Below, in pieces: positions 26,774-35,599 of a DNA stretch of 54,761 bases (position 1 is the stretch's first letter; the number at the start of each line of letters is the position of its first letter). Location: the NCBI GenBank assembly GCA_963696545.1, contig CAVOKQ010000017.1:1-54761 (forward strand), written 5' to 3'. The DNA comes from RPQJ01 sp963696545. GTDB taxonomy: Bacteria > Pseudomonadota > Gammaproteobacteria > Steroidobacterales > Steroidobacteraceae. The notes under the pieces were generated by a model. It had not been told where the DNA came from and ran no database searches. It saw only the letters and a list, made by a program, of their open reading frames with translations. A program made the translations under genes and the position numbers.

Positions 26774-27552
26774 GCGACGCGCGCATCCAGCGGGGCGACC
26801 GCAGCAGGCCGGCGGCCGACGCCCATCCGCTGCAGCTCACGCTGTGGTCGCCCCGGGAGTCGTCGCCCGGCTGGCATGTGCGCATCAGCCGGCGTGCGCG
26901 CCGACTCTCGATGCGGGTGTTCCCCGGTGGACGTGTGGAGGTGGTCGTGCCGCCCGGCACGGGCATTCCGGCGGTCGAGCGATTCGTCGCGCGTCATCGC
27001 GAATGGGCCGAGCGGCGCGCGCGCGAGTTCGAGCTGCAGGCCCCGCACGCCGCCGAGCGCCGTCCATCGGCAGTCGAACTTTCGTTGCCGGGCAGCCGCT
27101 GGATCGTGGACTACGTCCAGGGCGGCCGCGTCTCGGTCGTCGAGACGGAGCCGGGCCGGCTACGGGTCCGTACTACCAGGGACACGGACAGGCAGGTGGG
27201 TATCGCGCTGGTTCGCTGGCTGTCGCGCGAAGCGGCGCTGCACCTGAGGCAGCGCCTCGACGACGCCGCGGAGGAAACGGGCATCGATTACCAGCGGATG
27301 CTACTCCGCCGGCAGCGCACGCGCTGGGGCAGTTGCTCGACCGCCGGCACGATCAGCCTGAACCTGAGCCTGATGTTCCAGCGGCCCGAGGTCGTGCGCT
27401 ACCTGATGATCCACGAGCTCTGCCATCGCCGGCACATGAACCACTCGCAGCGCTACTGGGCGCTGGTCGAATCGTTCGAGCCTCGCTGGCGGATCCTCGA
27501 CAAGGAGCTGCTGCAGGGCTGGCGGCACGTGCCAGCCTGGGTCTTTCCCTGA
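26770..27552 (+). CDS. YgjP-like metallopeptidase domain protein (M48-type, DUF45)
   Basis: A 260-residue soluble protein. After a variable start it has the YgjP pattern SRRARRLSMRVFPGGRVEVVVP and the zinc signature HELCHRRHMNHSQRYW (H215, E216, H219, later H225), preceded by RWGSCSTAGTISLNL, the usual substrate-side loop. This family includes E. coli YgjP and is thought to bind or cleave proteins in the cytoplasm; its substrate is unknown. A GTG start overlaps the permease stop by four bases, so it belongs to the efflux operon. It could process or control a component of the transporter, but that is inference. Confidence 0.87.
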   Translation: MSDARIQRGDRSRPAADAHPLQLTLWSPRESSPGWHVRISRRARRLSMRVFPGGRVEVVVPPGTGIPAVERFVARHREWAERRAREFELQAPHAAERRPSAVELSLPGSRWIVDYVQGGRVSVVETEPGRLRVRTTRDTDRQVGIALVRWLSREAALHLRQRLDDAAEETGIDYQRMLLRRQRTRWGSCSTAGTISLNLSLMFQRPEVVRYLMIHELCHRRHMNHSQRYWALVESFEPRWRILDKELLQGWRHVPAWVFP

Positions 27553-27637
27553 GCGGTCGGCGGCGTTTCATGCAGGCCGCGGCCCGCGCTGTGTAAGATA
27601 GCGCCGCATTTCCGCCGATCCGGGCCTGCGACCAGCG

Positions 27638-28720
27638 ATGAAAGAACGCCTCCAGAACATCAACGTCCTCTCGAGCGAGCTGCTGCCGACGCCGGAGCAG
27701 ATCAAGCGCGAACTCGCGCTGCCGGCAGCGTCGGAAGAATTCGTCTTTCGCAGCCGGGGTGCCGTGCGCCGCATCCTCGATCGCGAGGATCCGCGACTGT
27801 TCGTGGTCGTCGGGCCGTGCTCGATCCACGATCCTGTCGCGGCGCGCGAGTACGCAACGCGCCTGCGCGGCCTCGCGCAGCGCGTCGAGAGCACGATGCT
27901 GGTGCTGATGCGCGTCTACTTCGAGAAGCCGCGTACCACCGTGGGCTGGAAGGGCCTTATCAACGACCCCGACATGGACGACTCGTTTCATATCGAGAAG
28001 GGCATCCGGCTGGCGCGCGAGCTGCTGCTGTTCCTGGCCGAGACCGGCGTTCCGGCCGCTACCGAGGCGCTCGATCCGATCATGCCGCAGTACCTGTCCG
28101 AGCTCGTCACGTGGACCGCGATCGGCGCGCGGACCACCGAGTCGCAGACGCACCGCGAGATGGCGAGCGGGTTGTCGACGCCGGTCGGATTCAAGAACGG
28201 CACCGACGGTTCGCTGGCCGTCGCGATCAACGCGCTGCAGTCTGCGCGTCACCCGCATCACTTCCTGGGCATCACGCAGAGCGGGCAGTCGGCCGTGTTC
28301 CGCACGCGCGGCAACCGGTACGGCCACATCGTGCTGCGCGGCGGCGGCGGCCGGTCGAACTACGACTCGGTGAACATCGCGCTTTGCGAGCGTGAACTGG
28401 AGAAGGCCGGGCTGCCGGTCAACATCGTGATCGACTGCAGCCACGGCAATTCCGCGAAGGACCCGGGCACGCAGCCGCTGGTCGCGGAGAATCTCGCGAA
28501 CCAGGTGATCGAGGGCAACCGCTCGATCGTCGGCCTGATGCTCGAGAGCAACCTGCACTGGGGCAACCAGCCGATGCCGGCGGACCGCAGCGAGCTGCGT
28601 TACGGCGTGTCGGTGACGGACGCGTGCATCGACTGGGAGTCGACCGAAGGCCTGCTGCAGTCGCTGGACACGCGGCTGCGCTCGGCGCCCCGGTTTGCGA
28701 AGGGCCCGGCTGCAGCCTGA
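27638..28720 (+). CDS. aroG: 3-deoxy-7-phosphoheptulonate synthase (type I, AroG/F/H-like)
   Basis: A 360-residue enzyme joining phosphoenolpyruvate and erythrose 4-phosphate, the first step of the shikimate pathway. Class I motifs are all present: VVVGPCSIHDP, MRVYFEKPRTTVGWKG, PATEALDP, GARTTESQTHREMASGL, GFKNGTDGSL, RGNRYGHIVLRGG and DCSHGNSAKD (metal site), in order. The N-terminal extension (about 40 residues) is the regulatory arm used for aromatic amino-acid feedback in E. coli AroF/G/H; which amino acid controls this one cannot be read. A weak -10-like TAAGAT at 27594 lies 44 bases before the ATG. The gene stands alone. The symbol marks the family, not the specific isoform. Confidence 0.93.
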   Translation: MKERLQNINVLSSELLPTPEQIKRELALPAASEEFVFRSRGAVRRILDREDPRLFVVVGPCSIHDPVAAREYATRLRGLAQRVESTMLVLMRVYFEKPRTTVGWKGLINDPDMDDSFHIEKGIRLARELLLFLAETGVPAATEALDPIMPQYLSELVTWTAIGARTTESQTHREMASGLSTPVGFKNGTDGSLAVAINALQSARHPHHFLGITQSGQSAVFRTRGNRYGHIVLRGGGGRSNYDSVNIALCERELEKAGLPVNIVIDCSHGNSAKDPGTQPLVAENLANQVIEGNRSIVGLMLESNLHWGNQPMPADRSELRYGVSVTDACIDWESTEGLLQSLDTRLRSAPRFAKGPAAA

Positions 28721-28737
28721 TCGACCCGCCAGTCCGT

Positions 28738-31449
28738 CTAGTGTGTCGTGGCTATTGCGGTGGGGTTCGTTCCAGCCGCTACATTGGCACCGATCGCAGT
28801 CAGCGCGCCGGTCGTGCCGTCGATGCGATATGCGGACACGGTGCCTGCGCCGGTATTGGTCACGTACACGAACCTGCCGGTGGGGTCGACGGTGACTGAA
28901 CTGGCGTTCGTTCCCGCGGCCACAGGAGAGCCCGCGGGCAGCAGTACCCCGTTGTTCTGGATCAGCGTGAATGCCGAGACGCTGGCGGAGTCGGTATTCG
29001 TCGCGAAAATGAACTTTCCGTCAGGATCGACGTTGATGAACCGGGGATTCAGGCCGCCAGTCGTTACCGGTGGGCCAAAGCCGGTCAGCGCGCCGGTGAC
29101 GGCGTTGACGGTGTAGGCCGAAATGTCGTTCGAACCACTATTGACCACGTAGGCAAACCATCCCCTGGGCTCGAGGACGATGCAGGACGGACCTGACAGC
29201 GTGGGCACGGGTACGCCGACGCTCGTGAGCACGCCCGTGGAACCGTTGACCGAGTAAACGGAGACCGTGTTGGCGCTGCTGTTCGCGACGTAAGCGAACC
29301 TGCCTGTGGGGTCGACCGCAACGCAACTCGGCCCCCCGCCGGCGGCGACGGCAGCGCCCGAGCTGGTCAACGCGCCGGTGCGGCTGTTGATGGTGTATGT
29401 CGAGATCGTGTTCGAGCCGTAGTTCGCGACATACAAGAACCTGCCCGACGGGTCGATGGCGATCGAGCGCGCATCCAGCCCCGCGTTGACCGGTGAACCT
29501 ACGCTGGCGATGTCTCCTGTGATCGCGTTGACGCCGTAGGCCATGACCTTGCCGGGCGTGGCGGTCTCGCCGGAGTACAGCGCATAAAGGAAGTCGTCCC
29601 CCGGGCGCACGGCGATGGCATCGGGGCGTTCGGCGGCGACTGGAGAGCCCACGCGACTGAGCGCGCCCGTCGCGGCGTTGACGATGTAGGTCAGGATGCT
29701 GCCGCCGGTGCGATCGGCAACGTAGGCGAAGACAGAACGGCAGCTCACCTTCACGCTGGTGACATCGGCCCCGCTGATCGTGCCCGATGCGTTGAAGACG
29801 CTGCAGACCTGTGACGGCGCACCAGGCGGGGTCGCCACGGTCACTGAATAGTCCTTGCCGTCGGCAAGCGGTGTGGCGAACGTGAAGGGCAGGTTTGCGG
29901 CGATCGGCAGGTCGTCCGCGCCGTTGTTCTGCAGCACCAGGCCGGTGCCTGTGAGTCCGCTTACGGTGCCACCCAGCGTGTAGGTCCTTGCAGAGCAGGT
30001 CACCGTCACGTTGGTGACGTTCGCTCCGGAAATGCTTCCACTGCCGTTGCCGACGGTGCAGGTTTGCGCCGGTCCGCTCGGCTGGGTCTTGACTTTCACG
30101 CTGTAAGCGCCGCCAGTGGCGACTGGAGTCGCAAAAGTGAACGTCCCGCTGCTGGCGATCGCCAGGTCGTCGGCGCCATTGTTCTGCAGCACGAGCCCGG
30201 TGCCCGCGAGTCCGCTGACCGTACCGCCCAACGTGTAGGCACTCGCCGTCGTGACCTTGATCACCTGGCTCGCACGGGCGGACGCGCCCTTGTCGTCGGT
30301 TACGGTCAGGTCGGCGACGTGATTGGCTGCGGTCGAGTAGGTATGAACTGTCGTTTTTCCAGACGCCGCTGGCGATCCGTCGCCGAATGTCCAGCTGTAG
30401 GACACGATCGTGCCGTCGGGGTCACTGGATGCGGAGGCATCGAAGCTCACATCGACTGGGCTGACACCGCCGTTGGGACTCGAGGTGAACGCTGCAACGG
30501 GTGGCTGGTTCTGCGGCGAGGCGACCGTCACGGTCGTGCTGGCCTGACCCACGGCGCCCGCATTGTCCGCGACGGACAGCACTGCCGTGTATGTTCCCGG
30601 GGCAGTGTAGAGGTGCTGCGTCCTGGTTCCGCTCGCCGTCTGGCCGTCGCCGAACGCCCAGGTATACGAAGTGATGGTTCCATCGGCGTCGGTTGAAGCC
30701 GAGCCATCGAATGCGACCGTGAGCGGCGCGTTGCCAGTGGCTGGCAAGGCGGTGAGTCGGGCCACCGGCGCAACGTTGGGCGGGACGACGGGCGGTGCCG
30801 TCACCGTGACGTTGTTCGCGACCGTCCCCTCGAGGCCGGAATTGTCGCGCACGGTCAGCACCACCGAGAATGTACTGGAGCTGAAGTTCGGTGCGCTGCC
30901 GTAGGTGTGCGTTACCTGTTTCCCGCTCCCCGTCGTGCCATCGCCAAAATTCCACGCATAGCCGACGATCGATCCATCCGCATCGCTGGATGCGCTGGCA
31001 TCGAAAGACACCAGCAGTGGAGCGACGCCGGAGTTCGGAACGGCGCTGAAAGCGGCAGTCGGCGCCGAAGCCGTCACCGAGACGGTCCGCGCCGCAGTTG
31101 AACCCGCTCCCTTGTTGTCCTGCACGGTCAGCTGGATCTGATAGGACCCCGCGGTGGCGTACACGTGGGTCGCCCGCACTCCGGTGGCCGTTTGACCGTC
31201 GCCGAAGGCCCAGACGTAGTCCACGATCGAGCCGTTCGGGTCGGAGGACTGGCTCGCATCCACGTCCACGCGCAACGGTGCGGGTCCGCTGGATGGAACT
31301 GTCGTGAACGAGGCGACTGGCGGCTTGTTGGACGGCTTCCCGTCGCCGCCGCAGCCAGCCAGCCCGAATAGGATGACCAGTGCTAACGCGTGTGCAAGGT
31401 ACTTCGCAGTCCCCAACGCGCTGTTGACTCGCAGGCATTGCTTGGCCAT
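28738..31449 (-). CDS. Large lipoprotein with four PKD domains, a two-copy repeat and a YncE/lactonase-type beta-propeller
   Basis: A 903-residue surface or periplasmic lipoprotein. The signal peptide ends in the lipobox LAGC (Cys33). Four PKD domains follow (about residues 42-126, 130-219, 227-310 and 317-400), each with the WxFGDG core (VWAFGDG, AWNFGDG, TWAFGDG, SWTFGDG). Two copies of an 82-residue module (404-486, 489-570), each with YTLGGTVSGL and a VLQNNGADDL stretch, come next. The C-terminal part (573-903) is a seven-bladed propeller with repeated VDPTGRFxYVxN units, as in YncE or lactonase-type proteins. It may bind carbohydrate or protein outside the cell. Start 31449 has GAAGGGA upstream. 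It is monocistronic and convergent with the DAHP synthase gene (17 bases apart). Confidence 0.9.
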   Translation of the reverse strand: MAKQCLRVNSALGTAKYLAHALALVILFGLAGCGGDGKPSNKPPVASFTTVPSSGPAPLRVDVDASQSSDPNGSIVDYVWAFGDGQTATGVRATHVYATAGSYQIQLTVQDNKGAGSTAARTVSVTASAPTAAFSAVPNSGVAPLLVSFDASASSDADGSIVGYAWNFGDGTTGSGKQVTHTYGSAPNFSSSTFSVVLTVRDNSGLEGTVANNVTVTAPPVVPPNVAPVARLTALPATGNAPLTVAFDGSASTDADGTITSYTWAFGDGQTASGTRTQHLYTAPGTYTAVLSVADNAGAVGQASTTVTVASPQNQPPVAAFTSSPNGGVSPVDVSFDASASSDPDGTIVSYSWTFGDGSPAASGKTTVHTYSTAANHVADLTVTDDKGASARASQVIKVTTASAYTLGGTVSGLAGTGLVLQNNGADDLAIASSGTFTFATPVATGGAYSVKVKTQPSGPAQTCTVGNGSGSISGANVTNVTVTCSARTYTLGGTVSGLTGTGLVLQNNGADDLPIAANLPFTFATPLADGKDYSVTVATPPGAPSQVCSVFNASGTISGADVTSVKVSCRSVFAYVADRTGGSILTYIVNAATGALSRVGSPVAAERPDAIAVRPGDDFLYALYSGETATPGKVMAYGVNAITGDIASVGSPVNAGLDARSIAIDPSGRFLYVANYGSNTISTYTINSRTGALTSSGAAVAAGGGPSCVAVDPTGRFAYVANSSANTVSVYSVNGSTGVLTSVGVPVPTLSGPSCIVLEPRGWFAYVVNSGSNDISAYTVNAVTGALTGFGPPVTTGGLNPRFINVDPDGKFIFATNTDSASVSAFTLIQNNGVLLPAGSPVAAGTNASSVTVDPTGRFVYVTNTGAGTVSAYRIDGTTGALTAIGANVAAGTNPTAIATTH
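29740..30240 (-). repeat. Two tandem copies of an ~82-residue module inside the PKD/propeller gene
   Basis: The protein segments at residues 404-486 (30240-29992) and 489-570 (29985-29740) align along their whole length: YTLGGTVSGL-A/T-GTGLVLQNNGADDL, then F-TFATP, then Y-SV-V near the middle, and an ending V-VKVSC / V-VTVTC. They are clearly similar but not identical at the DNA level, so the duplication is old. I recognise this small domain only as a common linker-type repeat of bacterial surface proteins. Confidence 0.85.
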
Positions 31450-31669
31450 GGCAGTCCCTTCGTTGAAGTTCTTTGCCTGATCCGGTGGCAACGCCAGTCC
31501 GTTCGTTCGTGCCTGTGTCGAATGCCGCGCCACCTGCGGCGTCCGAAACCATGCTACGCCTCGCTGTCGCGCGCGACCATAAGGGCACGCCGGAATCCGG
31601 GCGATCCGCTGACGCGAACCGCTGTTACTATCGCGACCTCCCGCAGCACACCCGATCAGGAGAATCACC
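31450..31669. promoter_or_regulatory. Divergent intergenic region (PKD lipoprotein / peroxiredoxin)
   Basis: At 220 bases this is the longest gap in the window. It separates two divergent genes. A TACTAT stretch at 31626-31631 could be a -10 for the peroxiredoxin, with no good -35. CAGGAGA precedes its ATG. The remainder holds nothing I can identify. Confidence 0.35.
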
Positions 31670-32152
31670 ATGACGATCAAGGCCGGCGACAAGATGCCCT
31701 CGGGCACGTTCACGACCCCGGGCCCGGACGGCCCGCAGAAGCTCACGACCGACCAGCTGTTCGCGGGCAAGAAGGTCGTGCTGTTCTCGGTCCCGGGCGC
31801 GTTCACTCCCACCTGCGACGCGCGGCACCTGCCGGGCTTCATCCAGCACGCTGCCGACTTCAAGACTAAGGGCGTCGATACGGTCGCGTGCATGGCGGTC
31901 AACGACGTGTTCGTGATGAAGGCCTGGGCGAAGGCCTCCGCGGTCGATGACACGGTAGTGATGCTCGCTGACGGCAACGCCGAGTATGCGAAGGCGCTCG
32001 GCCTGGAGCTCGACGCGACCGGCTTCGGCATGGGCATCCGTGGCAAGCGATTCGCGATCGTCGTGGACAATGGCGTCGCGAGGCACGTGCTGGTCGAAGG
32101 TCCCGGCGAGTTCAAGGTGTCGAGCGCAGAGCACGTGCTGGGACAGCTGTAA
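31670..32152 (+). CDS. Peroxiredoxin (Prx5/AhpC-TSA type)
   Basis: A 160-residue thiol peroxidase of the Prx5 class. The peroxidatic cysteine is C49 in the motif PGAFTPTCDARHLP, and the conserved catalytic Thr/Arg environment follows in VNDVFVMKAWAK and GKRFAIVVDNG. It reduces hydrogen peroxide and alkyl hydroperoxides in the cytoplasm, with glutaredoxin or thioredoxin as reductant. It is a single-domain form (no fused glutaredoxin). It is probably transcribed alone; 172 bases separate it from the secretion operon, including a GC-rich palindromic stretch that may end its transcript. Confidence 0.95.
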   Translation: MTIKAGDKMPSGTFTTPGPDGPQKLTTDQLFAGKKVVLFSVPGAFTPTCDARHLPGFIQHAADFKTKGVDTVACMAVNDVFVMKAWAKASAVDDTVVMLADGNAEYAKALGLELDATGFGMGIRGKRFAIVVDNGVARHVLVEGPGEFKVSSAEHVLGQL

Positions 32153-32263
32153 TCCCGGAGCGCCAAATCAGGCCCGCGCGCGCGCCGCGCGGCCTGTCCG
32201 GCGCCTGAAACGCGCACTTTTGCCCGGTCCAGGGGTCCAATTCCGGGCCAGACTCGGTCGCGC

Positions 32264-32297
32264 GGCCCTGCAACCGCAGGGCCCGATCGGGTATATT
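32264..32297 (+). promoter_or_regulatory. Inverted repeat and -10-like box before the type II secretion operon
   Basis: GGCCCTGC-AACC-GCAGGGCC (32264-32283) is an exact 8-bp inverted repeat with a 4-base centre. It is followed eight bases later by TATATT (32292-32297), a good -10 match, 27 bases before the gspG ATG. The -35 position falls inside the repeat and matches poorly, as in activator-dependent or repressed promoters. The repeat could be an operator or a transcription-ending hairpin for the peroxiredoxin; no T-run follows directly, which favours the first. Confidence 0.45.
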
Positions 32298-32324
32298 TCC
32301 TTTAATTTTTCCAGAACTTACAGC

Positions 32325-32732
32325 ATGAACCACAGATCACGCCTGCACGGCGGCTTCACGCTGATCGAGCTGCTCATCGTCATCGTCATCCTCGGCCTGC
32401 TGCTGTCGCTGGTCGCCCCGACGATGTTCTCGAAAGTCGGCTCGTCGCAACGCAAGACGGCCATGGCGCAGATGCAGATGCTGGCGACGTCCATCGACAC
32501 CTACCGGCTCGACCTCGGGGACTACCCGCCGAACCTCGCGGAGCTTCGCCAGAGCACACGGACGGGCTGGGACGGGCCGTACCTGCCGCGGGACATTCCG
32601 CTAGACCCCTGGGGCCACCCGTACCAGTACACGGTGCCGGGCGAGAACGGGCAGCCATATGTGCTGCGCAGCTTCGGCAAGGACGGCAGCCCCGGCGGCG
32701 ACGGCGACGGCGAGGACATCGTCTTCCAATGA
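32325..32732 (+). CDS. gspG: Type II secretion major pseudopilin GspG
   Basis: A 135-residue major pseudopilin. The prepilin site G10/F11 with Glu at +5 (GGFTLIELLIVIVILGLLL) is textbook. The C-terminal half has the GspG pattern LPRDIPLDPWGHPYQY and the calcium-binding loop ending GGDGDGEDIVF, which stabilises the fold. It forms the body of the pseudopilus in the periplasm after cleavage and methylation by a GspO-type peptidase, not encoded here. It is first in the operon, and its stop overlaps gspE (ATGA). It has a GC-rich upstream region with a -10-like TATATT. Confidence 0.94.
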   Translation: MNHRSRLHGGFTLIELLIVIVILGLLLSLVAPTMFSKVGSSQRKTAMAQMQMLATSIDTYRLDLGDYPPNLAELRQSTRTGWDGPYLPRDIPLDPWGHPYQYTVPGENGQPYVLRSFGKDGSPGGDGDGEDIVFQ

Positions 32733-34384
32733 ACGCGCTCGCGGCGCTGCTCACCGACTTCGGCGTGGGCGCGGGGGACCTCGACAAGGCCCGCGCCTAC
32801 CAGCAGAAGTACGGCGGGCGCATGGAGCAGATCCTCGTCAACATGGGTAGTCTGTCCGCGGACGCTCTGCCAGAGATCTACGGCCGGTTGCTCAATGCGC
32901 CACTGCTGCCGGCGCGCTTTGCCACCGGCTGGGAGCCGCCGTCGGGCCTTGAAGACCTGCCCGTGGACTTCCTGCTCGAGCGCGGTTGGCTGCCGGTCGA
33001 GCGCACCGACGGCCGCTGGGTGTTCGCCGCGCATGCGCCGCTCGACCTCGAAGTGAACGAGTGGCTCGGCAGTTCCGCCGTGCCGTACGAACTGCGGCTC
33101 GTCAGCGAGGAACAATTCGACGCGCTGAAAGCGCGGCTCGGCCGGCGGCAGGAATCCACCGTCGAGGCGAGCCTGAGCTCGGTCGAGGAGGGACGGCTCC
33201 GCGAACTCGCGTCCGAGGCGCCGACGGTCAACCTGCTGAACACGCTGATCGGTCGCGCGCTGAAGCAGGGCGCGTCCGACATGCACATCGAGCCGCAGGG
33301 CACCCGCGCCCGGGTGCGGTTCCGCATCGACGGCGTATTGCACGAGGTGGATTCGATCGCACCCGCGATGGTGCTGCCGGTGATTACGCGGCTCAAGATC
33401 CTCGCCGGCATGGACATCGGCGAGCGTCGCCGGCCGCAGGACGGCAAGATCGACCTGCGGGTCGCCGGCGAAGACATCGACATCCGCGTCTCCGCGTTGC
33501 CGGTGACCGACGGCGAAAGCGCGGTGATGCGCTTCCTGCGCAAGGGCTCGCTCGTGTACGACATGAGTCTGCTCGGGCTCGCCAAGGACGTCGAGGCGCG
33601 GGTGCTCGAGGACCTCGAGGTCACCGCAGGAGTGATCCTGCTCACCGGGCCCACCGGCTCAGGCAAGACGACTACGCTGTATACGTTCCTCTCGAGGCTC
33701 AACAGCCCCGAGGTCAAGATCATCACGCTCGAGGACCCGGTCGAGTACCAGCTCGCCGGTATCAACCAGGTCCAGGTCCAGCCGGGCATCGGCTTCGACT
33801 TCGCGACCGGGTTGCGGAGCATCGTGCGCCAGGATCCGGACATCATCATGATCGGCGAAATCCGTGATCGCGAGACCGCGGCCATCGGCATGCAGTCCGC
33901 GCTCACCGGCCACCTGGTGTTCTCGACGGTGCACACGAACGACGCGCCGAGCGCCTACACGCGACTGCTCGATCTCGGCGTCGAGGAGTACCTGCTGAAC
34001 GCCGCGCTGCGCTCGATCGTCGCGCAACGGCTCGCGCGCCGGCTGTGCCCGCATTGCGCGGTGCCTCACACGGAAGCACGTGCGCTGATGGACCGGCTGG
34101 AGCTCAATGCGTTTGCCGAGCGCGCGGGAATGCGTGAACCGCAGTTGATGGATGCGCGCGGCTGCGATGCATGCGGGCACACGGGCTATCGCGGACGCAT
34201 GGCGGTCGTCGAGTACCTGCGCTGCGACGAAGGCATCAAGGCGCTCGACGTCGGTCCGCACTTCCTCACCGAGGCACGGCGCTACTGCGACTCGCAGGGC
34301 TGGCGCTCATTGCGCGAGGACGGCTACCTCAAGGCGCTGCAGGGACTCACGACGCTCGAGGAAGTGCTGCGAGTGGCGGGCTGA
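32729..34384 (+). CDS. gspE: Type II secretion ATPase GspE
   Basis: A 551-residue cytoplasmic ATPase powering pseudopilus assembly. An N-terminal MshEN-like region (LLTDFGVGAGDLDKARAY, about residues 1-120) binds GspL. The C-terminal ATPase contains Walker A GPTGSGKTT (307-315), the aspartate box LEDPVEYQL, Walker B GEIRD and the His box STVHTND. A zinc-type four-cysteine module is present (C440-P-H-C443 and C479-D-A-C482) as usual for GspE. The length is typical. Start overlaps the gspG stop, and the stop overlaps the gspF start by one base, which fits coupled translation. Confidence 0.96.
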   Translation: MNALAALLTDFGVGAGDLDKARAYQQKYGGRMEQILVNMGSLSADALPEIYGRLLNAPLLPARFATGWEPPSGLEDLPVDFLLERGWLPVERTDGRWVFAAHAPLDLEVNEWLGSSAVPYELRLVSEEQFDALKARLGRRQESTVEASLSSVEEGRLRELASEAPTVNLLNTLIGRALKQGASDMHIEPQGTRARVRFRIDGVLHEVDSIAPAMVLPVITRLKILAGMDIGERRRPQDGKIDLRVAGEDIDIRVSALPVTDGESAVMRFLRKGSLVYDMSLLGLAKDVEARVLEDLEVTAGVILLTGPTGSGKTTTLYTFLSRLNSPEVKIITLEDPVEYQLAGINQVQVQPGIGFDFATGLRSIVRQDPDIIMIGEIRDRETAAIGMQSALTGHLVFSTVHTNDAPSAYTRLLDLGVEEYLLNAALRSIVAQRLARRLCPHCAVPHTEARALMDRLELNAFAERAGMREPQLMDARGCDACGHTGYRGRMAVVEYLRCDEGIKALDVGPHFLTEARRYCDSQGWRSLREDGYLKALQGLTTLEEVLRVAG

Positions 34385-35595
34385 TGGCGCGCTTTCGCTA
34401 CGTGGGCTTCGATCCCTCGGGTGCGCGCGTGTCCGGCATCGTCGAGTCGGAGCGGGTCGACCTGGCGCGCGAAGACCTGCGCGGCCGTGGCGTGATGGTC
34501 AGCGAACTCGCGTCGGAAAGCGCGGGCAACGACTGGCGTGAGACCCTCGGCCTGCAGTCGGATCGCGTGACGCTCGAGGACCTCGAGTTCGTCACTGCCG
34601 AGCTGAGCCTGCTGCTCGACAGCGGCGTGCGGATCGACCGCGCGATCGGCATCCTGCAGCGCACCGGCAGGAGCGGCGCCGTGGGCCGGTTGCTGTCGAA
34701 CCTGTCGGCGGACCTGAAGCAGGGCAAGCAGCTCTCCGAGGCCGCCGCCGCGCACAAGGACGTTTTCGACCCTCTGTACGTGAACCTGATTGCGCTCGGC
34801 GAAGCGAGCGGGCAGTTGCCCGAGGTGTTTCGCCGCCTGGCCGATGACCTGCGCTTCCGGCGCGACATCCGCCAGAAAGTCATGCAGGCGGCAACCTATC
34901 CGTTGGTCGTGCTTGCGGTGTGCGTGCTGGCGCTGCTGTTCATCTTCAATTTCGTCGTGCCGAACCTGGCGACCCTGTTCGCCGACGCGGACGAGCTGCC
35001 CTGGTACACGTCGGCGCTGCTCGGCGCGAGCGCGTTCATGAAGAAGTACCAGTGGCTGCTGTTCATGGGGCTCGCGGCGACTGGCGCGCTGCTCTGGCAG
35101 TCACGCAAGCAGCAGTCAGTGATCGATTTTCGTGAGCGTCTCGCGATCGGGTCGCCGTTCCTGAGCGAGGCGACGACGACGGTCGAGCGCATCCGCTTTG
35201 CAAGCGGCCTCGGGATGATGCTCCAGGCCGGACTTCCGGTGGACCGCGCGCTGCAGCTCGCGACCGGCAACATCCGTCACGGGCAGCTGCGGCGCGAGAT
35301 CGCCATCGCGGTCGAGAAGGTTCGCCGCGGCGAGCAGCTGTCGGCCGTGCTACGGCAGACGCGGCTGTTCCCTGATTACTACGCGTCGCTGCTCGAGGTG
35401 GGCGAGGAGAGCGGCGAGCTCGGCAAGGTATTCAACGAGATCGCGCGGCGCAGCCGCGATGCCTTCTCGAGCTGGACGCAGCGCGTGACGACGCTGCTCG
35501 AGCCCGCGCTGATCCTGCTGATGGGACTGATCGTCGGCGGCGTCGTGGTGATCATGATGCTCAGCATCACCTCCGTGGCGGACATCGGCCTGTAG
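34384..35595 (+). CDS. gspF: Type II secretion inner-membrane platform protein GspF
   Basis: A 403-residue platform protein with two repeated GspF cytoplasmic domains (about residues 65-190 and 265-390) and three membrane segments: YPLVVLAVCVLALLFIFNFV, WLLFMGLAATGALLW, and the C-terminal LILLMGLIVGGVVVIMMLSI. Family motifs FVTAELSLLLDSGVRIDRAI, LYVNLIALGEASGQLPEVF and the repeated YYASLLEVGEESGELGKVF are clear. It couples the ATPase to pseudopilin extraction. The ATG is shared with the gspE stop. It is followed by gspH after four bases. Confidence 0.96.
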   Translation: MARFRYVGFDPSGARVSGIVESERVDLAREDLRGRGVMVSELASESAGNDWRETLGLQSDRVTLEDLEFVTAELSLLLDSGVRIDRAIGILQRTGRSGAVGRLLSNLSADLKQGKQLSEAAAAHKDVFDPLYVNLIALGEASGQLPEVFRRLADDLRFRRDIRQKVMQAATYPLVVLAVCVLALLFIFNFVVPNLATLFADADELPWYTSALLGASAFMKKYQWLLFMGLAATGALLWQSRKQQSVIDFRERLAIGSPFLSEATTTVERIRFASGLGMMLQAGLPVDRALQLATGNIRHGQLRREIAIAVEKVRRGEQLSAVLRQTRLFPDYYASLLEVGEESGELGKVFNEIARRSRDAFSSWTQRVTTLLEPALILLMGLIVGGVVVIMMLSITSVADIGL

Positions 35596-35599
35596 GACC

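Noticed and set aside
29740..31330. Repeated DNA-level similarity among PKD and module repeats as a CRISPR or tandem-repeat array.
   Set aside because: The repeats are 80-90 codons long, in frame, diverged at DNA level and protein-coding.
32153..32215. GC-rich alternating CGCG stretch after the peroxiredoxin gene as a rho-independent terminator.
   Set aside because: It can fold, but no T-run follows, and alternating CG in this GC-rich genome folds easily by chance.
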